Origin: Phoma sp. XZ068
Taxonomy: Eukaryota; Ascomycota; Dothideomycetes; Pleosporales; Didymellaceae
Direction: 5' to 3'
DNA: 64,000 nt
NCBI GenBank assembly: GCA_004835665.1
Contig: RBKR01000026.1
Span: 868,001-932,000, forward strand
Shown: piece after piece, positions 1 through 10,691 of the stretch
Numbering within the stretch: position 1 is the first letter of the stretch
Layout of the letters: every line of letters starts with the position of its first letter
Made by a program: the position numbers and the translations under genes
The notes under the pieces: model-generated
Database searches by the model: none
Told to the model about the DNA's origin: nothing
Seen by the model: only the letters and a program-made list of their open reading frames with translations

Positions 1-258
1 ACTACTTGGATGGTCGTTTTTGGCTACTCGCTTGCGGGAACGACGGCCACGGGCATCTTCGAAGAGCATCAGACGCAGCTAGTGCTAGTCAGTGCGATTG
101 CCTCTTCGGGGGCTACCAGGCAGGCAAAGTCGCATTTCAAGGCTGCTTTAGGTTTGGGTAACTCAACCAATGCGGTCAGGGCTGCGTATAGTGCGGCGAA
201 GGAGTTGAATGCATGGAACAACAATCCGATTGGGGACATTGATTTGACTCAGCTGTAG
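1..258 (+). CDS. C-terminal part of a carboxymuconolactone decarboxylase/AhpD-like protein (5' end outside window)
   Basis: The frame is open from base 1, so the gene starts to the left. The tail carries a run of alternating hydrophobic residues (QLVLVSAIAS), a short helix with an ARQ/KSHFKAAL motif and a final helix (AVRAAYSAAKELNAW). This is the pattern of the helical CMD fold, where small proteins decarboxylate gamma-carboxymuconolactone or act as AhpD-type peroxidase partners. The usual CxxC/H active-site segment would be mostly upstream and cannot be checked. It sits next to a FAD monooxygenase and a fumarylacetoacetase-like gene, a setting typical of aromatic breakdown. An intron may be hidden in the first 70 bases. 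Confidence 0.5.
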   Translation, partial: TTWMVVFGYSLAGTTATGIFEEHQTQLVLVSAIASSGATRQAKSHFKAALGLGNSTNAVRAAYSAAKELNAWNNNPIGDIDLTQL

Positions 259-445
259 CGTATTTGAAGAGATAGATACACATAGACAATACGAACACCT
301 GACCACATCGCCCAAAACATACCTATTAGTGACTGTCATGTACACAATGAGATGTGATCATGAAGAGTAGTTGATGTAACTGACATTGTGACTGTTGAAT
401 TCAATCAGGCATTTGAAGTAACATATCTCTTACTATTGAACCTCA

Positions 446-2179
446 TCAAGAAAGGCCCAAAAACACCTTCAAAGCAGTCTCTACATCTTTTTGGTCCCGT
501 ACAAAAGCAAGTACATGCTGATCTGGCCGCACTAATAGAGCCTTTCCTGCACGCAAAACCAGGTCTTTCCACTGCTGAGGCAGATGCAGATGGCCGACGT
601 TGATTGTGCGGACATGGATGGGACTTGTGAGGAAAGTGAAGCTGACATCGTTGAAGCCCTGATCCGCATGAAACACTACGAAGTCATCTACTGGCACGAG
701 GTCAAGGACAGATCGATTAGTATCAAGCCATGCGTGCGGCAATCGTGCTCCTGGGACCGCCGTTGGCTCATATTTGGCACAGTCATCGAGCAGTGTGGTA
801 CCATCCCCTTGGCCGTATACATAACCGAGCTGGAGCGCGAGCGAGTCAAAGTGGGGTGTGTTCTTTACGATGGCGTCCTCAATCAAAGGCCGCATGTGAG
901 GACGCGAGAAATATTCGGCTGGCGTCGTCCCTTGAGAGCGAGCCTCGTCCAGGAAGCCAGCAGTCAACTCCATGAAGTCGCGCCAATCGCCCTCATTAGC
1001 GGCCGACTGTAAAGCATTTGATACTGCAACTGGCTTGCGTTCGACCGTGTAGGCACCCAGTAGATGGTCGCGGCGATCTGATTGGCCCTTGAGCAGCAAC
1101 GAGAGGCGCCATGCCAGGTTGTGCGCGTCGGCGATGCCAGTGTTGACGCCAAGCCCTCCTTGCGGCGGGAACGAGTGAGCCGCATCGCCCGCCAGCAGCA
1201 CGCGTGCGTTCGCGTCGCTGTACGCGCTGGCAACGCGAGGCCACGTGTACCAAACATTCACTGCATCAATGTCAAATCCAATATCGCCGATGCATCTGGT
1301 GATCGCCGCACGGCAAGTGGCCTCGCTCACATCGTCTTCCGTAAGACACGAAGGGTCTGCAGCATTGCTTGCGTGCACGAAAGAGTTCTCCAAGTCGTAC
1401 ACGATGATGCCACTGCGATGCTCCGGATGCACACAAAAGTACAGCTGCGCCAGCCGCTCTTGAGGCGCCACGACCTTGCGAAGATTGCCGCGAACATGGA
1501 TTGACCGGTAGAAATGCTTGGGCCGTTCCAGGCCGCCTGGTGCAACCCACTGTACGTTCTTTATCTGGGCGCGCACTGTCGATTCAACTCCATCAGTACC
1601 CACAATGTATTGCGACTTCACTTCCATAACGGCATGCTCAACCGATTCACGATCTTCCAGCTGTGAGATCGGTGCTCCGTCGCTGTCTGTTCGGTAACTA
1701 TGCCAATGCCATCGTCTATGGATTGCGACCAGCCCAGTCCCCAATGTTGCTTCTTGCAGAAACTCCTCTAGTGCGGGTTGAGGTATATTAAAGAGTGGCT
1801 CTGGGGTCAACTCCCGCACAGCTTCATCCTGGCGCTCATAGGGCAGCTTGCCCACCTCGTACTCGCTGAGGCCAGAGATGAAGCGCACCCAGAAAGCATC
1901 TTCCGCGCTAGAGCCCTGCTCGCGTAGAGCTTTGGTATCGAGGCCTGCTTGACGCAAAATCTCAAGGGATCGTGGATTGATTGCATGTGCTTTGGGCTGC
2001 CCTAGTCTCAGCGCGTGCCGTTCAACAATGGTCGAACGAATGCCTCGTCGCGCAAGTAGGTAGGCCGTCAAAAGCCCTGTTGGACCACTGCCAACGATCA
2101 AAACCTTTGTTTCCGTGGGCGGTCGAGAAAAGAAGCGCCCATCGCGCGGTGGAAGTGGCGAGAAGAAATTGGAGACCAT
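446..2179 (-). CDS. FAD-dependent monooxygenase, phenol hydroxylase/PheA-TfdB type
   Basis: Single-exon protein of about 577 residues. The FAD ADP-binding motif GSGPTG is at residues 30-35, followed by E at the end of the second strand (IVERH). The second FAD motif, RVLLAGDAAHSFPPQGGLG, lies about two thirds along, followed by the helix NTGIADAHNLAWRL. These are the group A flavoprotein hydroxylase signatures, and the roughly 120-residue thioredoxin-like tail is that of phenol 2-monooxygenases. It would use NAD(P)H and O2 to hydroxylate an aromatic or quinone-like substrate in the cytosol. I chose the ATG at 2179. The frame stays open to an ATG at 2302, but the extra 41 residues do not resemble the family. 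It is divergently transcribed from the DUF3500 gene. Confidence 0.88.
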   Translation of the reverse strand: MVSNFFSPLPPRDGRFFSRPPTETKVLIVGSGPTGLLTAYLLARRGIRSTIVERHALRLGQPKAHAINPRSLEILRQAGLDTKALREQGSSAEDAFWVRFISGLSEYEVGKLPYERQDEAVRELTPEPLFNIPQPALEEFLQEATLGTGLVAIHRRWHWHSYRTDSDGAPISQLEDRESVEHAVMEVKSQYIVGTDGVESTVRAQIKNVQWVAPGGLERPKHFYRSIHVRGNLRKVVAPQERLAQLYFCVHPEHRSGIIVYDLENSFVHASNAADPSCLTEDDVSEATCRAAITRCIGDIGFDIDAVNVWYTWPRVASAYSDANARVLLAGDAAHSFPPQGGLGVNTGIADAHNLAWRLSLLLKGQSDRRDHLLGAYTVERKPVAVSNALQSAANEGDWRDFMELTAGFLDEARSQGTTPAEYFSRPHMRPLIEDAIVKNTPHFDSLALQLGYVYGQGDGTTLLDDCAKYEPTAVPGARLPHAWLDTNRSVLDLVPVDDFVVFHADQGFNDVSFTFLTSPIHVRTINVGHLHLPQQWKDLVLRAGKALLVRPDQHVLAFVRDQKDVETALKVFLGLS

Positions 2180-2452
2180 TATTGCGAGCCTCGTTGATGG
2201 CGATTCGTGTGTGAACTGCCGTTCATTCACTTTGAGATATGTAATCAATACATCACCGTAACTACGTTCGACAGGGGCTTCTTCGGAGTTAGTCCACAGC
2301 ACGCCGGATGTAGACGGTAATCGAAACTACCAATTGCCGACGACTCCGCCCCCACATGTCCGATCCAACGTTAACGAGCTTGACTTCCTATTCGGTTACG
2401 ATGAGAGCATTGGTTTTATTGCAACGAGGTCTCCACACATGCTTCCATCTCT
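2180..2452. promoter_or_regulatory. Divergent intergenic region between the monooxygenase and DUF3500 genes
   Basis: About 270 bp separate the chosen starts of two outward-facing genes, so any upstream control elements are probably shared. I see no clear TATA box or recognisable palindromic zinc-cluster site. If the monooxygenase begins at 2302 instead, only 150 bp remain. Confidence 0.35.
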
Positions 2453-3746
2453 ATGCAATTCGCAGTCATGGCAGAAAACATGCAAAGCGGTCATACCACA
2501 TTCCGTCAATGGGTGGACCTCAAGAATCCTAAATTTGCCAACCTGAGCAAAGACACGGCGATTACACACACCGACAGGCTGTACAACAATGTACCGCTCG
2601 TGAGGAAAATTAATGACCGGTGGGGAGACCTTTGGAACGAACCTTTCCGAGGCGTAACAACCAATGGTAATCCACTATTTGGCCGCTTGGCCTTTCGTTT
2701 CCGACTACGCTAAATCTATCCTAGGGACAGTTATTCCTGGGCTCTACAGGGAAAACGACGATGGCATTCCAACAGAGGACATTGTTAAAGCTGCAAATCA
2801 CGTTCTCGGGACATTAAACCCTGAACAACTGAAGAAGGTCAGGCAGCCGCTTGATTCCCCCATGCGGCGAGCATGGTCGAACCCAGAGCTGTATGTCCAT
2901 CGATTTGGCGTCAGGCTGGATGAAGTGAAAGAAGAGGTCGCCACAGCAGTCCTAGATCTTTTCAAGACCACACTGTCAACTGAGGGGTACGAAAAAGCCA
3001 TCGGCGCCATGCGCATCAATCATTTTCTGGGTGAGGTTTTCCATGCTCCTGGGGTCCTGAACAGATTCTCTTATAATTTTCTCTTGTTTGGCACCCCTTC
3101 AACCACCGATCCTTGGGGGTGGCTGCTGTACGGCCACCATCTTTGCCTTAGTGTTTTCATCCGCAAAGCACAGATTGTGTTGACGCCAACCTTTACCGGG
3201 GCTGAGCCAAACATGATCGATGAGGGACCGTTCAAGGGAACTGTCATTCTGAAAACAGAAGCAGACATCGGCCTTCAGATCATGCAGCGTCTTCCTCCTG
3301 AGCTGCAACAAAAGGCACAGATATTCAAGAATATGGTTGATCTGCCCGAGTCACGATTTAATCCAGCAGATCAGCGGCATCTCTGCGGTGCGTTCCAAGA
3401 CAACCGCATTGTACCGTATGAAGGCATCAATGTCGGGGAGCTCGATTCCAGCTTCAGTGACCTAGTCTTGAAGCTTGTCGAACAATTTCAACTGTATCTG
3501 CCTCCCAAGGCACGTGCAAATCGTTTGGAGCAAGTACGCGAGAATTTGATGGAGACTTACTTTTGTTGGATTGGGGGCTATGGTGATCATGATCCCTTTT
3601 ACTATCGCCTCCAGAGCCCTGTCATAATCTGCGAGTTTGACCACCACGATGGTGTTTTTCTTGCAAACAAAGAGCCTGCTAAGTTTCATATACATACCAT
3701 TTGCCGTAGCCCAAACGGGGGAGACTACGGGTATGCGCTTTTGTGA
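2453..3746 (+). CDS. DUF3500-family protein, two exons
   Basis: Exons 2453-2666 and 2725-3746, joined across a 58-bp intron (2667-2724, GTAATC...CTAG), give 411 residues. The splice links the coding frame ending NEPFRGVTTNG to VIPGLYREND and restores one reading frame. The second exon holds the family's conserved segments: INHFLGE, the SYNFLLFGTPSTTDPWGW block, GHHLCLSVF, PTFTGAEPN, the QRHLCGAFQDNRIVPYEG block, WIGGYGD and the C-terminal HIHTICRSPNGGDYG. The conserved His, Trp and Asp clusters suggest an enzyme, but the reaction is unknown. DUF3500 genes in fungi often lie in metabolic clusters. An ATG at 2468 is an alternative start. Confidence 0.85.
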
Positions 3747-3997
3747 ATTGAGCAAGGATATCCTGGTCTAGGGCGTAAATGGCTAGTTTATCTTAAAACA
3801 GTGTGTACTCGCTCCACATTTCCGGGCTCTTGAAGCATAAGAGGCTAAGTTAGTGGCTCAAAATCGAAATTCACACGCGGATTTGAGCCTTCATCAGACA
3901 CAAACGGCCTGTCTACATTGTGCTTAAATCTGCGCGACGAACATTTCGGTTTCAATAATTTCAGCTGCAACACTGGCTTGTCAGTATCAGCGAAGAA

Positions 3998-5528
3998 ATG
4001 GCAATTTCTCCTTTTCCAATAGAAAACATCCCCTTTGGGGTAATCTCGACGAATGAGAAGGTCCGTACATATTGACTTCGCTTTGTTGCAGAATGTTGTT
4101 CTGACTCAGCCAAGCCAAAACCCCGCCCCGCAACTATCATCGACGACACTGTCATTGACCTACAAGTGCTGGAAGAATGCAAAGCTTTTGATAGAATCGA
4201 TGGGTATCCCCGGTCAGAACGGCCCTTCTCCTCCACAACCTTGAATGCTTTCGCAGCACTCCCAAAGCCCGTCCACAGAGCTGTCCGAGAATCCATTCAG
4301 CAGATTTGGAAGGATGAAGAGTTACTTCAAAAATATGGAGACGCTTTAACACCTTCTAAATTGGTTACCAATCATCTTCCCATGGATACAATCAATTATA
4401 CCGATTACGTATCGAGCCGTGGCCATTTCGAGAATGTTAGTATTCTTTCCTTCAACAACAGCTTTGATTGGTGGGAGCTAATCAATGTTACTTGAATAGC
4501 TGCAAGAGATAGTCAACACTCCACAGCACATCCGTTTCCCTTTCTACCACATGCCTCCTGGATACTACGGTAATTCACGCAACATCGTCGTCTCGGGTAC
4601 CCCCGTCTACCGTTTCCACGGCATCGTTAGCAATCAGTTCCAGAAAGAGACCACCGCCACTACAGGCCCCTCAGAGAGGTTTGACTTCGAACTGGAGCTG
4701 GGCGTTTACATTGCTGGCAACACGCAGTATGGGGAGCGGGTCAAGCTTGAGGATGCGGATGAGAAGGTGTTTGGGTTTGTCTTGCTGAATGACTGGAGTG
4801 GTGAGTTTAGTGGTTTCTGTATCTTTGTTATTGCTATGGCGCGTACTGTGAAGCGAATTTTCTAACTCTAGAGTAGCACGAGACATCCAAAGGGCTGAAT
4901 CTGGTGGCCCCACAGGTCCTTTCCAGGGTAAATCCGGCTGTGTCACCATTTCACCATGGATTGTGACCATGGAAGCTCTTCAGAAGTCGTATGTTCCACG
5001 TGTACTACAGCCTGTGGTTGATTTTGTCGATCACCTCCAGGAGAAGCCTGTCGGAGGCCAGCCTGACAAGCCTTGTTTGGACATCCGTTGTTCGGCAACG
5101 TGGACTTTGGCAAACAGCGACCTAGCTCCGTTTGAAGTTTGCCGCGCGGAGTATAAGGAAACATACTGGACCCACCGACAGCTATTGGCGCACCAGACGC
5201 GCAATGGAAGCCGTATTGGTACTGGGGACTTGGTTGGCACAGGCACGATGTCCATGTTTCAGGTAGGTGGAACAAAGTAGTCAGAGCCGTGGTTGAAGGT
5301 TGAGCAGTGGTTAACATTTTACAGAGCGATGAACTTGGCCGCTGCTGTCTGGCCGAGAAGACACGTAATGGTACAAAGATAGTTGAACTAGGCTTGGGTC
5401 AGACAAGGACATGGATAGAAGATGGAGATGAGATTACGTTTCACGGATGGGTGCATGATGCAGATAGTGGCAAGCCTCTCTTTGGGTTCGGGGACTGCAA
5501 GGGGCTTGTGCTGCCGATGAAGTCTTAA
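3998..5528 (+). CDS. Fumarylacetoacetase-like hydrolase (FAH family), five exons
   Basis: Exons 3998-4064, 4110-4435, 4500-4800, 4874-5262 and 5325-5528 are phase-consistent and give 428 residues, close to the usual FAH length of about 420. Landmarks in order: the N-terminal FPIENIPFGVIST block, DYVSSRGHFEN (the catalytic His and a metal Asp of FAH), MPPGYYGN (usually LPVGYHG), VVSGTP, the metal-ligand pair in DFELELGVYI, NDWSVARDIQ, GPFQGKSG, ISPWIV, RIGTGDLVGTGTMS and the final DGDEITFHGW. FAH hydrolyses fumarylacetoacetate in the last step of tyrosine breakdown. Replacement of YHGR by YYGN near the substrate suggests this is a paralog cleaving a related acylpyruvate. The first intron is only 45 bp; without it the frame meets a TGA. 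Confidence 0.85.
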
Positions 5529-5647
5529 AGGAGTCGATTGAAATGGATGTGTATTAGCTATACGGTGAGGTACAAGGATAGTGAGGGAATTGGGTTGCCG
5601 TGAGATTCAATTTATGAAAGCGAAGAGTAAAGAAATGCGTTTTTGGC

Positions 5648-7619
5648 TCAAGGAATCCTAGGCAAAATGACATAATTCTCCATGCCCACTCCGAATCGAA
5701 TCTCGTTTAGGCCCTTGAAAACCTCCTCGCTCCTGTCCTGCGGGCTTGCATGAGTGAAAATGCCACTGCCTTGCGTGTCGGATCCCGCCAGCTCAAACAC
5801 CAGCAAATGTCCTTTGCTGACGATCACATTTGTTGGCCAGATCTCTACGTCAACTGGATAGACCTCACCAGGAACGACTGGCTGAACATCGCTAGAGTAG
5901 TAATTGCGATGCGGCAGATATTCGCGATGGTAGGGATGGGAAGGGTCGGTCTTTCTAAGCGACACGCGCAGCCAGCCCTTGGTCACTGGAACAGGGTCGC
6001 CGGCAGTGCCGGTGTAGAAAATCTCTTTGCCGGTGCTATCCAAGTGCCGAATGGTAACGAACAAGTCTATGTCGCTGGGCGCCGTGCCACCGTCCGTCGG
6101 CTTGGGAATGCTGACATTCAAGTGCGCTGTCACGTGGCCGGTGAACTCGACCCGACTCTTGAATGGTGCAGTTTTGAAGGTTTGCATTGCAGTGTCTGGA
6201 AGCTTGGAAAAGTCTGGCGAGGGCGGAGGACCTTTTGTGCCGGGTTTGCGTTCGGCTACTGGGGCTATCTCATGCGCTGTCCATTTGAGAGCACCATCCT
6301 CACGAAGATCGACTTCCGTCGGAACAGAAGTCATGCTCTTGTCTGGTAGGAGATAGTACTTGTCATAGCTCGTACTTGGTAGCGGCCAGGCAGACTCTTC
6401 GCGCCTGACGTATTGTTTCTCCCTCTCAGTCTCTGGGACACCGGCTTCGCCCTCGCGCAAGATGATCGAAACTGGGGCAACTTCACCTGGTGTTGACCAG
6501 CCCTGATCATCTTCACCTTTGAGGAAGGCGTTCAAGAACGACATCTGAAGAAGTGCCTCATCATGATAATAGAATGGAAGATCGTGGCGACCGGTTATGA
6601 AGCGTAGGTATTTCAACTTTGATCCAGCATGCGTATATCCTTCAACATTGCCGCGGAGATGGAGGAGGCTGCCACCCTATTTTTTATGGAAGTAAATAAT
6701 GATTCGAAAACAGAGGAAGAAGGTCTACACTTACCCAATTTGCGACGCTCAATAGTGGCACTTCGATATCCTTCAGGTTGAAGTCTTTACTTGCGTAATA
6801 CTCTTCATCTCGATATTTGTGGATCTCGTTGTCAACAGTCTGATCCTTAATGTTTGCCTTCAATTCTTCCTCAGCGAGATGACCTTCTATAGTCTCTGGG
6901 ACGAGCGAATGTGGGGGGCGCGGCCTTCCATACTGGTTGACCAAGACCTGGCCATGCCACCAAATGCCTTCCTCAAAATTAGCACATGTTCGGTGGCAGC
7001 CGTTTGAGCAATAAAGATACTCACGAATGAAGCGGTCTGACAGAATACCACCATGCCTGCATCGGTCTCGGTAGTAGTCGGACATGCCTTCCCAGGGAAT
7101 GATAGCGGCTAGCCCTCTTGGTCTGCGAGCAGCAACGCGCCATTGAGTACCTGCGTAGTAACTGATACCCAGCAAGCCGACCTTTCCATTAGACCAAGAT
7201 TGCTGAGCAGCCCACTCAACCACGTCAAAGAAGGCTTCGCTGGTCCCTTGGCTCATGGTATCTAGCACGCCCGGGCTCTGACCAATGCCCCTCTCGTCTG
7301 CCCTCACAATAGCGTAACCATTAGAGGTCCACCAGGACGGATCCGGAGTTTCCCATGCTGAATGTGCTGATTTGTGTTCTGCATTGACCTGGTCAAAGGA
7401 CGGCTTGCGGAAGTCGCCGTAGTAGACATCTTTGCCATAAGGACCGTAGGTTACGAGCACAGGAAACCTGCTTCCGGAGTCGCTATCATGCGGTCTGTAG
7501 ACGTTGACACGTATGAGGCCATTCTCATAGGTTGTCAACGGCACATCGACATTTTGTTCGAATATGTAAGGGAACGAAGTGGTATCTCTAGTTGCAATGT
7601 TACGTGTCTCTAGAGGCAT
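5648..7619 (-). CDS. CocE/NonD-family alpha/beta hydrolase, two exons (paralog 1)
   Basis: Exons 6735-7619 and 5648-6676 around a 58-bp intron (6677-6734, GTAAGT...AATAG) give 637 residues. The nucleophile elbow GISYYAG is at 141-147 (Ser143), preceded by RADERGIGQSPG. The conserved PLLSVANW joins GGSLLHLRGN across the intron. A His in TGRHDLPFYY and the DEALLQMSFLNAFLKG helix follow, then a jelly-roll C-terminal domain ending near VDVEIWPTNV. This is the cocaine esterase/X-Pro dipeptidyl-peptidase S15 architecture, and such enzymes cut esters or amides. The substrate is unknown. It faces away from the cupin gene across 380 bp and is related to the second hydrolase beyond it. Confidence 0.85.
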
Positions 7620-7999
7620 ATTGTCGTAGCGGTAGTGTTTGCACAGCGTACTGGATGTACTTTTAGTCTACCCAACTTGCCTTGTCAACTAACCTGAACA
7701 TGCTTTGCAGTAGGTGCGGATGACTTCGCTCATGAAGCCGAGGTTTACATTCTTGGCACCGGATCTCCACATTCCCGCTAGTATACCCAGGTACAATCAC
7801 CCCACAAAGCCATGTGTAATACCGCGCCCCGCATCCTCAAAAATGGCAAGTGGGTAGCTCCGAAAAGTATGAGCCGGCCTTGCTGCAACTCCCACTCTTT
7901 TGATTAACTTAGTGAAGAAAAACTCCGCGCCGTCTCTGCACTTTCTTACTGCTTTCAAACCAATCAAGCCTATTTTGCTCACCGCGAACTACTTCCACA
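7620..7999. promoter_or_regulatory. Divergent intergenic region between hydrolase 1 and the cupin gene
   Basis: 380 bp between two divergent starts; probably holds both promoters. No motif I can name with confidence. Confidence 0.35.
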
Positions 8000-8536
8000 A
8001 TGCCATTACCGCCTGCGCGACGAATCGTTACTGGACACGATGAAAACGGCAACGCGATCATTGAATCTGACACAGCCTTGTCACCATTCGATCCACGTAT
8101 GGGTAGTGCTGAGGTGACCGACGAGGAGACAAGGATGCGGGAAGGTGGTGGTTTTATACATCTCTGGCGTACCGAATCATTTCCCGCAACTATTCAAGGG
8201 CCTTGGACCGAATACCATAACAAACAAATTCCTCTCAGTGACAAGATCGGTACCACAGTACGTATTGTCGACATGACGCCACATCTCTCGTCTCCCATGC
8301 ATCGCACTGTCAGCTTGGACTTTGGTGTTGTCTTGTCTGGCGAGGTTGTGTTGGAGTTGGACAATGGCATCGAAACTACTGTCAAGCCTGGTGATACGGT
8401 GGTGCAGAGAGGCACTATACATGCATGGCATAATCGCACTGACAAGATTGCGAGGGTTCTCTTTGTGTTGGTACCATCTGAGAAGGTAGTCGTCCGTGGA
8501 CAGACATTAGAGCAGACTAGATTTGCTGTAAATTAA
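8000..8536 (+). CDS. Small cupin-domain protein
   Basis: Intronless, 178 residues, ATG in a good context (cacaATGcc). The beta-barrel core is at about residues 85-165: MHRTVSLDFGVVLSGEV, ELDNG, VKPGDTVVQRGTIHAW, then RVLFVLVPSEK. This matches the two cupin motifs, but motif 1 has MHRT...D in place of the usual HxH...E, so metal binding may be altered; motif 2 keeps the His of THAW-like GTIHAW. Proteins of this type occur in fungal and bacterial catabolic clusters as isomerases, dioxygenase-like enzymes or small binding proteins. It is flanked by two hydrolase paralogs. Confidence 0.85.
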   Translation: MPLPPARRIVTGHDENGNAIIESDTALSPFDPRMGSAEVTDEETRMREGGGFIHLWRTESFPATIQGPWTEYHNKQIPLSDKIGTTVRIVDMTPHLSSPMHRTVSLDFGVVLSGEVVLELDNGIETTVKPGDTVVQRGTIHAWHNRTDKIARVLFVLVPSEKVVVRGQTLEQTRFAVN

Positions 8537-8740
8537 GCACTACCACCTTTGATTTGTGACTGACGCAATTGAATTCGTTCTAAAATTCAAAATTTGACAA
8601 GATGGTCAAACAATGCTCAGCCATTTGACTGAAATTGTTTTCAGACGATGAATAACACAGCAGAGGAAGATAACAGCATCGATTGAGGACAGAAGATAAA
8701 TCAAGATAAGATAACCAGGCGATGGAACGAGCAAGCCTTG

Positions 8741-10691
8741 TTATGCTGTCCGTGAGGGGATCAAAGGTACGAGTAGATGGCTGTCAAACTTACCACCTGT
8801 ATGAATGACGGCTGTGCCCTTATTCAGTGTTTTTGCAGCTGGAGTTCGTGGAGTGATTTCCGGTATCAGATTGTATCCCGCCACAACGAGTTCAATCTTC
8901 TCTCCTGCTTCCCAAATCATACCGTGAGGCCACAGCTCTATCTCTACCGGGACGATCTCTCCTTCCTCTAACTTTTGAATCTTTGCAAACTTGTAATGTG
9001 GCTGATGGGGAGTTGTACGCTCGGGATCAAGCTCGCGGTGGCTTGCCCGTAAGCGGCCGGTGGCACCACGAGCAAAGTAAATATCAACAGACTTCGAACC
9101 ACCCGCGTGCATTTCGCGCAACTTCTTAGACTCTGCCTCGGGGTCATGCTGCAAGTAACCCACATCTATGCATTGTGTTTCGACGAGCTTTCCACTTGCG
9201 TCAAGCTTGGAGAATACCGTGAACAAATCCAGGTCATCATTACCAATGGCCTCAACCCAGAGCTTTAGCTTAAAGTAGCCGGTGAGCTCCGTCCTGTCCA
9301 AGAAGGTGTAGGTGAACGTAGCCTTGCCTGCCACTGCGTCGAATTCTACTCTGGCTTCTGCTGTCGCTGAGATGTCCATGGCCATGGTGGAGCTGGCAGC
9401 CTCGAGAAACAACGCCTTGGATTGCTGTCTCGCGATTGGAAAGTCTTCTTCGGGCCGATTTACTACATCTTTGTTGCCGGGGTTCAAGACACACAATCGC
9501 ACCTTTGGCGTGAACTCCCATCCAGTGGGGATATCTTTCATGTAGTAGTCATAGAACTTGCGAAGGTCTTCCACATTGTGTGGATAGTAAAGATCTGGGT
9601 GCTTCGTGTCAGCTATGCCACCTGGGCGGGCGATCATGTACAGCACATACCTGGCCACTCATGGGAGTTGTGTACTCTCAGCCATTTATTCTTGCTTGAA
9701 CTGTCAAGCCAGCCACGGAATGTACCTCTCGTATGAAGCGCATTCGTCCAGCTGGCGACAACGTACATTGGAATATCTATCTTGTCGCACCGTGCACGTC
9801 TATCCTCCCAGTAGGCATTCCAAAGGGGGTACTTGTGGGTCATGGCAGCCACATCCTCGGCTCTGCCTAAACCCGGCATACAATTATCCATCAGCCCTTG
9901 CTGAAATTCTGGACTTGGAATTCCGCCACGCCTGGCAGAATCGTTGTAAAGGTCGTTCCAGCCTTCCCAAGGAGCTATACATGTAAGATGCGGAGGTTTC
10001 TCTGCAGCCACAAACCATTGAGTTTGTGCGAGATATGAGTTACCAGCAAAAGAAACCCTGGTATGGGGGATTAAAAGGTGGGTGGCCTAATGGGATCGGA
10101 TACATCTCACCTTCCGTTGCTCCAGGATTGTTCGGCAACCCACTCGACAATATCGTAACCGTCTTTTCCGTCCAAGGTAGAGTTGATATAGGTATCACCT
10201 TCGGACATCCACGTGCCTCGGATATCTGTGATGGTGAGCGCATATCTACATGTACAATGTTGGATCAAGTCACCTGGATGTACCAATACATACCCATGCA
10301 GACACCAGTAGGCAGGGTCCAAAGCTTCGAACTTTTCGAGCCCGCTAACTGTAGCTTGCGGAATACCGGTGCGCCAAGGCGATTCATTGGCCATTTTGCG
10401 ATTTAAGCCGCCATTCTTGCCAAATCCGGAACTGGAGATGATAGCAGGGCAGAGGTATTTGGCGTTCAAGGGACGGTAGACATCAGTGTAGATAGTGATG
10501 CCATCACGCAGTTTGAGTGGTATATCCCGTTCCCAAAGTATGTCGCAGGGTAGCGCAAGTGCGCCCTTCTTCATTAGGCTCCCCTGTTTGAGTATTGTAG
10601 ATTCTTGGTTGAAACCAGGATAGAGGGGATGGTCTGTTGCTTTGGGGCCATCGTCCTTGAACAGGATCTCGATATCGCCGATGCTTTCCAT
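8741..10691 (-). CDS. CocE/NonD-family alpha/beta hydrolase, four exons (paralog 2)
   Basis: Exons 10274-10691, 10111-10225, 9651-10057 and 8741-9594 are phase-consistent and give 597 residues. Introns are 48, 53 and 56 bp; the last has a GCTGAC branch site. The nucleophile is in AGNSYLAQTQW (Ser185), after DIRGTWMSEGD and ahead of CIAPWEGWNDLY. The C-terminal jelly roll ends VIHTGGKFDSHLLVPLIP. The family hydrolyses esters or amides; the substrate is unknown. It ends tail-to-tail with the cupin gene 204 bp away. The longer N-terminus and GNS rather than GIS elbow place it in a different CocE subgroup from the neighbour, so the pair is not a recent duplicate. Confidence 0.87.
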
